From Myxococcales bacterium (lineage in GTDB: Bacteria; Myxococcota_A; Polyangia; Haliangiales; Haliangiaceae): a stretch of 64,000 bases of DNA. The position numbers and the translations under genes are program-made. Numbering within the stretch: the stretch's first letter is position 1; every line of letters begins with the position of its first letter. The notes under the pieces are model-generated. The model saw nothing but the letters and a program-made list of their open reading frames with translations. It searched no databases and was not told where the DNA came from. Of the stretch, positions 25,789 to 37,081 are shown in pieces. The stretch covers positions 62,001-126,000 of the forward strand of contig JADJUF010000041.1 in the NCBI GenBank assembly GCA_016717005.1, written 5' to 3'.

Positions 25789-26370
25789 ATGCGTCGCCTC
25801 GCTGCCTTGTGCCTCGCGCTCGCCGCCTGCGACGATCCCGGCGGCGCCGTCGACGCCGGCGTCGACGCGGGCCTCGACGCCCAGGTCGGCCAGGGCAGCG
25901 AGCCCACCGGCGATCTGGTGATCAACGAGGTCGCCCCGCGCGGCGTCGGCAGCGACTGGGTCGAGCTGCACAACCGCGGCGCCACGCCGATCGATCTGTG
26001 CGGGTACTTCCTCACCGACGCCGCCGATCGCCTCGATCACTACCTGCCGCTGGGCGGCGTGCTGCCGCCGGCGCCGTGCCCGCCGCTGCCGCTCGCGCCC
26101 GGCGCGTACCGCGTGATCCTGCTCGACGGCACGCCGCTGCCGACCGACACCCCGATCGATCCGCTGCACGCGCCCTTCAAGCTGGGCGTCGCCGATCAGG
26201 TCCACCTGGTCACGACCGCCGGCGGCATCGGCGACGGCGTGCTGTTCCTGTACCCGCGCGGCCCGGCCGAGCCGGCCGACGTGGCGCTGGCGCGGGTGCC
26301 CGACGGCGGCGGCCTGTTCTTCGCGGTCGCGCCCTCGGCCGGCGCCGCCAACCCCGCGGTGCTGCCGTGA
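25789..26370 (+). CDS. Lipoprotein with a lamin-tail (LTD) domain
   Basis: A 193-residue lipoprotein (MRRLAALCLALAAC, Cys 14) with an Asp/Ala/Gly-rich linker containing repeated DAG. The domain begins GDLVINEVAPRGVGSDWVEL, followed by HNRGATPIDLCGYFLTDAAD and a polyproline-like loop PLPLAPGAYRVILLDG: the hallmark of the immunoglobulin-like lamin-tail domain often found in secreted bacterial proteins. It overlaps the following gene by four bases, so both are probably co-translated and exported together. Confidence 0.8.
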   Translation: MRRLAALCLALAACDDPGGAVDAGVDAGLDAQVGQGSEPTGDLVINEVAPRGVGSDWVELHNRGATPIDLCGYFLTDAADRLDHYLPLGGVLPPAPCPPLPLAPGAYRVILLDGTPLPTDTPIDPLHAPFKLGVADQVHLVTTAGGIGDGVLFLYPRGPAEPADVALARVPDGGGLFFAVAPSAGAANPAVLP

Positions 26371-28358
26371 GCCCGACCCGCGCGCTGCTCGCCGTGGTCC
26401 TGTCCGCGGCGGTCGCCGGCGCCGCCGGCTGCGCCGACACGCCGACCTGCGAGCTCGCGGCCGGGGCCCGGGCCGACGCCATCCCCCGGATCGGCTGCGC
26501 CACCGACTTCGCCGCCCAGGCCACCACCAAGGACGACTCGGTGTTCGCCCGCACCGAGACCATCCTGGTCATCATCGACCGCGAGGACGGCGACGCGCTG
26601 CACTTCATCGACAGCGTCAAGTACCCGCTCCACTACCACTACGCGACCGCGCACCTCGAGCTGCCCGGCAAGACCGCGGTCGGGTCGCTCGCCGACTTCA
26701 ACCTGCTCAACTACCGCCGCGCCAACCGCCGCTTCATCCTCGGCAAGCTGGTGCGCTACGTCGATCAGGACCTCCTGACCTACGAGCTCGCGGCCGGCGA
26801 CACCGCCGACGCCGCCATGATCATCGCCGCGTTCGAGCGCGTCCGCGACGGCATCTTCGACGGCGACGACCTGCGCTACCGCGCGGTCTCGGCCGAGCAG
26901 GAGCGCCACCTGCCCGAGCTGCGCGACCGCATCCCGACGGTCGCCACCGACGACGTCTTCCGCGGCCAGACCTACCAGCCGCTCAACCCCGGCGTCGCCT
27001 ACGGCGTGCTGCGGTTCCGCAAGACCGCCGCGCTCGACGGCGTGCCGCTGGCCCCGACCGATCTGGTCGTGCTCGATCGGGTGCCCAACGACGTCGCGAT
27101 GGTCGCCGGCATCATCACCGCCGAGTTCCAGACCCCGCTGGCCCACGTCGCGGTGCTGGCGCAGACCCGCGGCACGCCCAACATGGGCCTGCGCGACGCC
27201 TGGGACGATCCGCGCCTGCGCGGGTTCGCCGATCAGCTGGTGCGGCTCGAGGTCGGCGCCCAGGACTTCACGATCGCCGCCGGCGATCCGGTCGCGGCCC
27301 AGGCCTACTGGGACTCGCTGCGCCCGAGCACGCCCCAGCTGCCGCGCCACGACTCGGTGACCCTGCCGATGTTCGACGTCACCCGCACCACCGTCGCCAA
27401 CGTGATCCAGATCGGCGCCAAGGCCGCCAACCTGGGCGAGCTGTACACGGTCGGGGTCGGCACCGGCCACGACCTGCCGCTGCCCGACCGGCCGCTGGCG
27501 ATCCCGTTCGCGCACTACGCCCGGCACCTGGCCAGCGCCGGCGTGCAGCCGCTGATCGACGCGCTCCTGGTCGACTACGCCGCCGGCGCGGTCGATCAGG
27601 CCCAGCTCGAGCAGCGCCTGTTCGCGATCCGCTGGCAGCTCTACACCGCGCCGATCGATCCCGACCTCCTGACCGCGCTGGTGCCGCTCTTGCGCGCGCG
27701 CTGGACCGACACCACCCACCTGCGGTTCCGGTCGTCGACCAACGTCGAGGATCTGGCCGAGTTCACCGGCGCCGGGCTCTACACCTCGGTCGGCGCCGAG
27801 ATCGGCGACGGCGACGTCGGCCTGGCCAACGCGATCAAGACCGTCTGGGCCTCGGTCTGGAACCCGCAGGCGTTCGTCGAGCGCGAGTTCTACCGGGTCG
27901 ATCAGCGCGAGGTCCGCATGGCGATCCTGGTGCACCCGGCGCAAGAGGACGAGCTGGCCAACGGCGTCGCGCTGACGCTCAACCAGTTCTCCGACCTGCG
28001 CCCGGCGTTCTACATCAACAGCCAGCTCGGCGAGGTGTCGGTGACCAACCCGACCGGCGCCGCCACGCCCGAGCAGATCCTCTACTACACCTGGTACGAG
28101 GAGCCCGAGTACGAGGTGATCACGCGCTCGTCGCTGATGCCGTGGGCGGTCGACTGGCCGGTCGCTGACGCGATCCTCACCGACGCCGAGCTCGACGAGC
28201 TGGCCGGCTACCTCACCGACATCAGCGCGCGCATCCGGGTGCGCTACCCGGGCTCGGTCGCCGACGTCGAGTGGAAGCTCTTGCCCGGGCGCCAGCTGAT
28301 CATCAAGCAGGCGCGGCCGTTCCGACAGCGCACCGCGCCGGCCAAGCCGACGCCGTGA
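26367..28358 (+). CDS. Lipoprotein with PEP-utilising His domain and PEP/pyruvate-type ATP-grasp domain
   Basis: A 663-residue predicted lipoprotein (lipobox AGAAGC, Cys 22). Two modules of the PEP synthase / pyruvate phosphate dikinase family are recognisable but in reverse order: first a mobile phospho-His domain (TPLAHVAVLAQTRGTPNMG, candidate catalytic His at about 258), then an ATP-grasp domain (HLRFRSSTNVEDLAEFTGAG near 450) ending WKLLPGRQLIIKQARP (about 633). In PEP synthase the ATP-grasp is N-terminal. The predicted extracytoplasmic location, where ATP is scarce, argues for a non-metabolic role or for a misjudged signal. A GTG start overlaps the LTD gene stop. Confidence 0.8.
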   Translation: MSPTRALLAVVLSAAVAGAAGCADTPTCELAAGARADAIPRIGCATDFAAQATTKDDSVFARTETILVIIDREDGDALHFIDSVKYPLHYHYATAHLELPGKTAVGSLADFNLLNYRRANRRFILGKLVRYVDQDLLTYELAAGDTADAAMIIAAFERVRDGIFDGDDLRYRAVSAEQERHLPELRDRIPTVATDDVFRGQTYQPLNPGVAYGVLRFRKTAALDGVPLAPTDLVVLDRVPNDVAMVAGIITAEFQTPLAHVAVLAQTRGTPNMGLRDAWDDPRLRGFADQLVRLEVGAQDFTIAAGDPVAAQAYWDSLRPSTPQLPRHDSVTLPMFDVTRTTVANVIQIGAKAANLGELYTVGVGTGHDLPLPDRPLAIPFAHYARHLASAGVQPLIDALLVDYAAGAVDQAQLEQRLFAIRWQLYTAPIDPDLLTALVPLLRARWTDTTHLRFRSSTNVEDLAEFTGAGLYTSVGAEIGDGDVGLANAIKTVWASVWNPQAFVEREFYRVDQREVRMAILVHPAQEDELANGVALTLNQFSDLRPAFYINSQLGEVSVTNPTGAATPEQILYYTWYEEPEYEVITRSSLMPWAVDWPVADAILTDAELDELAGYLTDISARIRVRYPGSVADVEWKLLPGRQLIIKQARPFRQRTAPAKPTP

Positions 28359-28612
28359 CCGGCGCGCGCGCCCGCGTCACCGACGGCACGGGTCGTCGCC
28401 GACGCCGGTCGAGCGGCCGAGCGCGAGCGCCGCTGCCGACGCCGTGACCCGCGCGCGCGCCCGCGTCACCGACGGCACGGGTCGTCGCCGACGCCGGTCG
28501 GCCGGCCGAGCGCGAGCGCGGCGGTCGCCGTGACCCGCGCGCGCGCCGGCCGTCAGCGACAGATCAGGTTGTTGCCGAAGCCGGTCGGCCGGCCGATGTC
28601 GAGCGCGGCGGT
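28351..28612. repeat. Three tandem degenerate copies of the beta-propeller gene's 3' end
   Basis: Units of 86-89 bases begin at 28351, 28440 and 28526. Each contains the same order CGCCGTGACC, CCGCGTCACCGACGGCAC, GACGCCGGTCG, GGCCGAGCGCGAGCGC with small changes. The rightmost unit is the coding end of the downstream minus-strand lipoprotein gene; the left two lie beyond its stop and decode to related tails (GRxTGxGxDxCR). Local tandem duplication is the simplest explanation. Confidence 0.75.
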
Positions 28613-29686
28613 CGTGGTCTCGACGCCGTCCTTCCAGATCCGCACGCCGCTGGCGCCCATCGTGCCGTCGGCGCCGATCACGTAGCCGTCGGCGCACGCG
28701 GCGACGTCGTCGATGCGCTGGGTCATCTTCGAGGTCACCGCCCGCGGCGCCCCGGTCGTGAGATCGAGCGCGTGCAGGCGCCCGAACTGGCTCGAGAAGT
28801 CGGGCGTGAAGCCGGTGACCGCGACCCAGATCGCCGAGCCGTCGGGCGCGACGTCGAGGTGGTTGGCCAGGCCGCCGAGCGCGGCGTTGGTCACCAGGCA
28901 GCCGCTGGCGTGCGGCGTCGGCCCCGGCGTCACCCGCGCGATGCACCCGGTCGTGAAGTCCGAGAACGACGGCGCGGTGCCGATCAGCAGGTCGCCGTCG
29001 CCGGGCGCGCGCACCAGCAGCCCGACCGGGTTCTGGTCGGCCAGCGGAAACGTGGTGGTCACGGTGTCAGTGGCGCTGTCGATCACCGCGACCAGGCCGG
29101 GGCCGCGGGGGGTGAACGTGCCGTCGAGCAGCCCGCACACCACGACCACCTGCGCGCCGACCGCGTAGGCCGAGACGCAGTCGGGCTTGCCGTCGGGATC
29201 GCCCGCGATCGCGATCGTCGTGAGCGCGCGGGTCGCGCGGTCGATCACGACCACGCCGGCGCCGCCCAGCGCCGGCACGTACAGCTTGCCGTTGGCCGCG
29301 GCCACGTCCTGGGGGTTCGAGCCGCCGCCGGTGCCGTACTGATCGACCAGCGCCAGCGGCGCGCCGCCGAGCACGGTGACGTTCTCGCCGCGGTCGCGGT
29401 TGACGATCATGACCTCGTCGCCGATCCGGCGCAGGAACGGATCGCCGCCGGCGACGCCGGCCAGCGCGTTGGCGCGCACCGTGCCCGCGGCCACGTCGAT
29501 GGCGCTGAACACGCCGGTGGTCGCGAAGTCGCCGGACACCGCGTAGGCGGTGGGGCCGGCGGCGCTCGCGTCGGGGGCGCCCGCGTCGGGCCCGCCGAGG
29601 TCGTTGTTGTCGCCGCACCCTGCGGCCGCCAGCGCCAGTCCCACGAAGAGAGAGATCGTCCCGGTGCTCGTGCTCAGTCGTCGCAT
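28553..29686 (-). CDS. B12-riboswitch-controlled beta-propeller lipoprotein (BtuG-like candidate)
   Basis: A 377-residue lipoprotein (LFVGLALAAAGC, Cys 24) with a GGPDAGAPDASA linker. The mature chain has six or seven repeated strands of a YncE-like beta-propeller (GDPFLRRIGDEVMIVNRDRG, NPQDVAAANGKLYVPALGG, GVVVIDRATRALTTIAI, GLVAVIDSATDTVTTTFPL, ANHLDVAPDGSAIWVAVTG). A cobalamin riboswitch precedes it, so its expression should fall when B12 is plentiful, as with uptake proteins. In Bacteroides the surface beta-propeller lipoprotein BtuG captures B12 for BtuB. The same role here is an inference from fold plus riboswitch. No btuB is seen nearby. Confidence 0.8.
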   Translation of the reverse strand: MRRLSTSTGTISLFVGLALAAAGCGDNNDLGGPDAGAPDASAAGPTAYAVSGDFATTGVFSAIDVAAGTVRANALAGVAGGDPFLRRIGDEVMIVNRDRGENVTVLGGAPLALVDQYGTGGGSNPQDVAAANGKLYVPALGGAGVVVIDRATRALTTIAIAGDPDGKPDCVSAYAVGAQVVVVCGLLDGTFTPRGPGLVAVIDSATDTVTTTFPLADQNPVGLLVRAPGDGDLLIGTAPSFSDFTTGCIARVTPGPTPHASGCLVTNAALGGLANHLDVAPDGSAIWVAVTGFTPDFSSQFGRLHALDLTTGAPRAVTSKMTQRIDDVAACADGYVIGADGTMGASGVRIWKDGVETTTAALDIGRPTGFGNNLICR

Positions 29687-29692
29687 GTGTCA

Positions 29693-29707
29693 CCCCGCGT
29701 GACGGGG
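29693..29707 (-). promoter_or_regulatory. Hairpin covering the ribosome binding site of the propeller gene
   Basis: CCCCG and CGGGG arms (five base pairs, five-base loop) end seven bases before the ATG and contain the only SD-like GGGG. It would let the riboswitch act at translation by hiding or freeing the site. The pairing is short, so this is a suggestion. Confidence 0.4.
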
Positions 29708-29754
29708 GCACACGACCGCGCAGCACGGCCCTTGCACCCCGAAGGTTGTGCGAA

Positions 29755-29905
29755 GGGCCGGTCTCCTGACTCCCGATTCGTCCTACTTGCGGCGCCTTCC
29801 CGGTGTCCCGGTGGCAAGTCGTGCCGCGTTCGTCCTCGGTCACAGTAGCGGGGGCTGTGCCGGATTCACACCGGCTTCCCGTCACCCATCGCGTGGTTGA
29901 TCTGC
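29755..29905 (-). promoter_or_regulatory. Cobalamin (adenosylcobalamin-type) riboswitch aptamer
   Basis: The minus strand carries, in order, the conserved blocks of the AdoCbl aptamer: GGGAAGCCGGTGTGAATCCGG, then CAGCCCCCGCTACTGTGACCG, GAGGACGAA, a GCCACCGGG...CCGGGAAGGCG arm and the closing GGGAGTCAGGAGACCGGCCC. All are in the right order and spacing for the family, and the aptamer lies 69 bases before the lipoprotein ATG. No clear intrinsic terminator follows; control is more likely through the ribosome binding site hairpin. The 5' boundary is approximate. Confidence 0.93.
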
Positions 29906-30070
29906 GTCGTCGTCTGTTGTTCGCTCCTTGCCTCGCCTCTGTACCGGCGCGCGCGCGGGCTGTCAACGGCCCCGGCCGCGCGCGGTTGATCCGCCGCCGG
30001 CCCTGTCGATCCCGGTGGTCCCTGCTACACCTCGGGGGCTCGCAGGTGCGAGCGCGCCAAGGAGTACGCC

Positions 30071-30436
30071 ATGCGACTGTCGATTCTTCTCTCGCTCACC
30101 GCCGCGCTCGCGGCCGGCGGGTGCGCCGCTGACACCGACGAGCGGCCGGCAGAGTTCCCGTACATCGTCAAGGCCATCCTCGAGCCGTCGTGCGCGACCG
30201 CGACCTGCCACAGCGCCCAGACCGCGGCCGAGGGCCTGGACTTCTCGAGCCTCGCGGCCGCGCAGGACACCTTCGACAGCCGGGCGCTCGCGCCCCAGAC
30301 CGTGGACCCGAACGACTCGGAGCTGCTGTTCATCCTGACCACCAGCGGCGAGAAGCGCATGCCGGTCGACAGCCCGATGCCCGACGCCGACATCGCCCTG
30401 ATCGAGCGCTGGATCATCGCCGGAGCCGCACGCTGA
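30071..30436 (+). CDS. Cytochrome-like lipoprotein with a CX4CH heme motif
   Basis: A 121-residue lipoprotein (Cys 18, AALAAGGC). Residues 41-47 are CATATCH, a CX4CH variant of the c-type heme motif, in the context ILEPSCATATCHSAQTAAEG. Close relatives of this 'planctomycete cytochrome c-like' fold use it before an ELL...RMPVDSPMPD segment, also seen here (Met as possible distal ligand). It is the first of three co-oriented genes with heme motifs. It has a good AAGGAG site seven bases before the ATG. Probably an outer-surface electron carrier, if heme is attached. Confidence 0.7.
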   Translation: MRLSILLSLTAALAAGGCAADTDERPAEFPYIVKAILEPSCATATCHSAQTAAEGLDFSSLAAAQDTFDSRALAPQTVDPNDSELLFILTTSGEKRMPVDSPMPDADIALIERWIIAGAAR

Positions 30437-31527
30437 TGCGCGCCGCCATCATCGCCATCGCGCTCGCGGCCACCGCCGCGGTCGCCCACGCCTACCCCCA
30501 GTACCAGCTGTCGCGCGAGCAGACCTGCAGCGCGTGCCACCTGTCGCCGACCGGCGGCGGGCTGCTCAACGGCAACGGCGAGCTCACCGACGAGGACGAC
30601 GCCAAGTGGGGCGGCGATCCGACGTTCCTGCACGGCGCCACCGAGCTGCCCGAGTGGCTGCACCTCGGCGGCGACGTCCGGTTCGCGGCCGGGGCCTCGG
30701 ATCGCGGCGCCGGCCTCGGCGGCGCGGCGTTCCCGATGCAGTTCGAGACCCACGCCCAGGCCGACAAGGGCGCGCTGAGCGTGGTCGCCGATCTCGGCGT
30801 GACGTTGCCGCGCGAGGGCGAGCCGCTGACGGCGATCCTGGCGCGTCAGCACTACGTGCAGTGGCGCCAGGGCGATGAGGGCTGGTACGGCCGGGTCGGT
30901 CGGTTCATGCCGACCTACGGCCTGCGCCTGGCCGAGCACACCGCCTACACCCGCCGGTTCGGCGGCACGCCCCTGTTCGCCGAGACCTACGGCGCGTCGG
31001 TCGGCTGGGTCACGCCCGGCGCCGAGGTCCACGTCACCGGGTTCGCGCACGATCGTTTGCGGGCGTCGGTCGAGGACGCCGACGGCGCCGCGCTCTACGC
31101 CGAGAAGCGGTTCGGCAAGATCGCCGTCGGCGCCGAGGCCCGCTACGCCAACGGCGACGCCGACGTCCGCACCGAGGGCGGCGTCACCGGCAAGCTGTGG
31201 CTCGACGGGCCCGCCGTGCTGCTGTCGGGCGAGGCCCAGCTGGTCCACCAGTCGTTCGACGCCGGCTCGTCGCGCAACCAGGTGGTCGCGTACGTGCTGA
31301 CGTCCTGGTTCCCGGCGCGCAGCTACATGCTCGACGTCGGCCTCGGCCACTACGACGAGGACGTCAAGGTGCCCAAGCTCGATCGCGACACCGCCGAGGT
31401 CAACCTGCACTTCTTCCCCAAGGCCCACATGGAGCTGGTGCTGATGGGCCGGGTCCAGCTGCTCGGCCTGGGCGGCGGCGGCCCCGGCTCGGGCTACGGC
31501 CTGCTGCAGTTCCACTACCGACTGTGA
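30436..31527 (+). CDS. Outer-membrane beta-barrel with an N-terminal CxxCH heme motif
   Basis: A 363-residue protein. A cleavable signal (MRAAIIAIALAATAAVAHA) is followed by a single c-type heme motif CSACH (31-35) in YPQYQLSREQTCSACHLSP. From ~75 to the end the chain is a series of amphipathic beta strands with a terminal aromatic (QFHYRL), consistent with a 12-16-stranded outer-membrane barrel (LGGDVRFAAGASD, WYGRVGRFMPTYGL, MELVLMGRVQLLGLG). A heme joined to a barrel could carry electrons across the outer membrane. The ATG overlaps the upstream stop by one base, so it is translated with the previous lipoprotein gene. Confidence 0.72.
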   Translation: MRAAIIAIALAATAAVAHAYPQYQLSREQTCSACHLSPTGGGLLNGNGELTDEDDAKWGGDPTFLHGATELPEWLHLGGDVRFAAGASDRGAGLGGAAFPMQFETHAQADKGALSVVADLGVTLPREGEPLTAILARQHYVQWRQGDEGWYGRVGRFMPTYGLRLAEHTAYTRRFGGTPLFAETYGASVGWVTPGAEVHVTGFAHDRLRASVEDADGAALYAEKRFGKIAVGAEARYANGDADVRTEGGVTGKLWLDGPAVLLSGEAQLVHQSFDAGSSRNQVVAYVLTSWFPARSYMLDVGLGHYDEDVKVPKLDRDTAEVNLHFFPKAHMELVLMGRVQLLGLGGGGPGSGYGLLQFHYRL

Positions 31528-31613
31528 GCCGCGCCACGACCGCTGCCCGCGGGTTGGTCCGGGTCAGGACGGCAGGACCGCCGCGGCCGCGCCGCCGCCG
31601 CCGCCGAGATCGG

Positions 31614-31638
31614 TATAGTCGGGGCTCACGCAAGGAGT
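31614..31638 (+). promoter_or_regulatory. Promoter and ribosome binding site for the third heme gene
   Basis: TATAGT (31614-31619) as -10, followed by AAGGAG (about 31632) before the ATG at 31644. This gene has an SD leader, unlike the leaderless set. Confidence 0.5.
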
Positions 31639-31643
31639 ACCCG

Positions 31644-32018
31644 ATGAAGTCCACGCTCACGATCGCCCTCGTGCTCGCCGCCGCGGCCCTGGCCGGCTGC
31701 GGATCCCACGGCGAGCCCACCGGCTCGGTGTGCCCCCAGGGTTCGACGCTCACGTACCAGAACTTCGGCAAGTCGTTCATGGACACGTACTGCACCGACT
31801 GCCACTCGAGCGCCAAGACCGGCGCCGCGCGCCACGGCGCGCCCGCGTTCCACGACTACGACACCGTCGAGGGCGTGCGCAACACGATCGACCACGTCGA
31901 CGAGAACGCCGCCGCCGGCCCCGACGCGGTCAACACGCTCATGCCCGCGGACGATCCCCGGCCGACCGAGGCCGAGCGCCGGCAGCTCGGCGAGTGGCTG
32001 GCCTGCGGCGCGCCGTGA
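31644..32018 (+). CDS. Cytochrome c-like lipoprotein (CxxCH)
   Basis: A 124-residue lipoprotein (IALVLAAAALAGC, Cys 19). One standard heme motif CTDCH occurs at 50-54 in FGKSFMDTYCTDCHSSAKTG, followed by a HDYDTVEGVRN segment and LMPADDPRPTEAERRQLGEW, where the Met is the usual distal ligand of small c-type cytochromes. It lies 116 bases after the barrel gene in the same direction but with its own promoter. Probably an electron carrier in the same envelope pathway. Confidence 0.75.
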   Translation: MKSTLTIALVLAAAALAGCGSHGEPTGSVCPQGSTLTYQNFGKSFMDTYCTDCHSSAKTGAARHGAPAFHDYDTVEGVRNTIDHVDENAAAGPDAVNTLMPADDPRPTEAERRQLGEWLACGAP

Positions 32019-32087
32019 TCCTACCCGGCGCCTACCTCGGCGACGCCTGCCGGACCGCAGGCCGGCTCCCACCGCGTCAGCGCGCCC

Positions 32088-34810
<2,723 letters not shown>

Positions 34811-34811
<1 letters not shown>

Positions 34812-37081
34812 CACCAGTCCTTGTCCACCGGATCGTTGCCGGCGGCCTGGCGCTCGCGCTCACGCTTCTCGCGCTCGCGCTGGGCCTCGCGCTCGCGCAC
34901 CTGCTGGAGCTGCTGCTCGGCGCTCTGCTGCTGATCCTGCTGCTTCTGATCTTGTTGATCTTGCTCGTCCTGCTGATCCTGTTGCTTCGGGTCTTGCTGC
35001 TGGTCCTGCTTGGGCGGCTGCAGCAAGCGCAGCGCGTTCTCGAGGTGCTCGAGCGCGGTCTGCTGCGCGTCGATCGCGGGGCCGATATCGAAGCTCATCT
35101 GCGCTGCCTGGTCGCGGGCCTGGGTCAAGGTGGTGGTGGCATCTTGCATCGAGGTGAGGGCGCTGCGCACCTCGCCAGCGGCCTGACCGAGCGTCTGGGG
35201 CGACGGCCCGCCCCCGTGCGCGGCGCCCGCGCCCTGCTGCGCGGCGGCGTCGGCTTGCCCGGCCAGGGCCTGGGCGATGGCGTCGGCCATCTGGCCGTGG
35301 CCGCGCTCGCGCTCGATCAGCCCGGGCAGGCGCGCGGCCCGGCCGGTGTCGTCCTCGGCCTGGGCCGCGGTGGTGTCGTCGCGGGTCTCGCCCTGGGTGC
35401 GGATCAGCTCCTGGAGATGCTCGATCACCGAGAAGAACAGCTTCTGCAGCTCGACCAGCTTGGCCTCGGCCAGCTTCGCGGAGTCGAGGGCGGGCGCGCC
35501 CTTGCCGCCGGCCGCCACGACCGCCAGCGCCGCCAGCGCGCCGTCGGCCTCGAGCCGCAGCGCCTCGGCTTGGGCGAACATGGCCTTGGTCTGCTCGAGC
35601 TGCTGCGGGTCGGGCGCGGGCGCCGCCGCCGCGCCGGGATCCTGCGACTGGGGCGCGGTCGCCTTGGCGAGCTCCTCGGCGATCATCGCCTGCATGCGCG
35701 CCAGGCGCGCGCGGTTCTTGCTGACGCCCTCGGCGACCCGGCGCGCCCGCTCGGCCGCCGGCAGCGCCTCGGCGCCTGCCTCCGGCGGCGTGATCGCCGC
35801 GACCACGCCGCGCTGCTCGCCCAGCGTCACGTCGATGAGCTGGCGCAGCGCCAGGAACTGCTCGATCGCGCGGGCCAGCGCGACGATCGCCGCCTGGGCC
35901 CCGGCCGCGCCGACGCCGACGTCCTCGGCCGCCAGCGCGTCGGACGCGTGCTTCATCTCGGTCGAGGCCTCCTCGATCGCCGGCATCGCCGCCGCGATCT
36001 GGGCCTTGACCTGCGCGGCCTCGGCCGCCTTGGGATCGGCCGCGTCGTCGCCGCCCGAGGCCGGCGCCGCCAGCGCCGCCTCGAGCCGGGCCTTGACCTC
36101 CTCGAGCCGCGCCCGCAGATCGATCTGGTCGCCGCCGAGCCCGCGCGCGGTCAGCCACGCCGGCAGCGGATCGTGCGTGCCGCTGTGCGCGGCCAGCGCC
36201 GTCAGGTACCGCGCCAGCTGCAGCTCGTCGGCGGCGACCCCCTGCAGCACGGTGATCGGATCGAGCAGCTGCTCGCGCGCGCGCTTGAGCGACTCGAGCG
36301 CGGCGCCGGTGCGGCCGTGGGCCAGCTCGCCGGCGAGCTCGTGCAGGTTGCGGCGCGCGTCGGTCATGGCCTTGCGCGCGTCCTGCACGTACAGATCGAG
36401 GTTCTGCAGCTGGACCAGGCGGACCTGCTCCTCCTGGCTGCGCTCGGCCTCGGCCTTGCCGCCGATCGCGGTGATCTCGTCGCCGGCCAGGTCGGCGATC
36501 GTGCCGACCTCGGCCGTGAGCGTGCGCTGGCGGGTGGCCGCGGCCTCGAACTCGTCGCGCGCGGCCAGCGGATCGCCGCCGCTCGCGGCCTGGCCGATCC
36601 ACAGCGCCCGGGCCGCGTCGCGCAGCCCGCGCTGGGCCGCGATCGCGCGATCGAGGCGCTTGGCCAGCGCGTTCTCGCCCTGACCGGCCTGATCGACCAG
36701 CGCCAGCAGCCGGGCCTCGACCCGCTCGAGGTTGGCGCGGGCGTCGGCGTCGCCGGGTCGGCGGCGCACCGCGTCGGCCAGCCAGGTGCGCGCGCGCTCG
36801 TACGCGGCCATGGCCACGTCGGGCGTGGGCGGCTGCGCGGCCATCGCGGCCTCGGCCCGGGCCACCGCCACCGCCGCCAGATCGAACGCCGCCCGGAACC
36901 GGACCTCGTCGTCGAACCCGGCCTGGTCGCGCGCGGCCAGCAGGCGCTGCTCGGCCTCATCGAGCTCGCCCGCCCCCAGCGCCGCGACGCCCCGGTTGTA
37001 CTCCTCGCGCGCGGCCCGGCCGCGGTCGCTGCCGCACGCCACCAGGGTCAGCGCGATCCAGATCGCGACCAACGTCTTCAC
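34811..37081 (-). CDS. BatC-like protein with TPR-like repeats and coiled coils
   Basis: A 756-residue predicted lipoprotein (IWIALTLVAC, Cys about 16). The first ~150 residues contain TPR-like helices (REEYNRGVAALGAGELDEAE); the long remainder is Ala/Gln/Glu-rich helix with probable coiled coils, and it ends in a strongly Gln/Asp/Lys-rich tail (QDQQQDPKQQDQQDEQDQ) and a basic RE-rich segment. BatC is normally a small TPR protein; this one is much longer. GTG start overlaps the batB stop by four bases, and the end overlaps the batD-E ATG by one base. Probably a periplasmic partner of the BatA/B complex. Confidence 0.7.

Noticed and set aside
25809..26370. Second reading of the LTD region as a basic Arg-rich protein
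   Set aside because: It is an out-of-frame shadow; the LTD frame has a signal peptide and domain.
28351..28612. The tandem units as a CRISPR array
   Set aside because: The whole unit is repeated, without unique spacers, and the last unit is coding.
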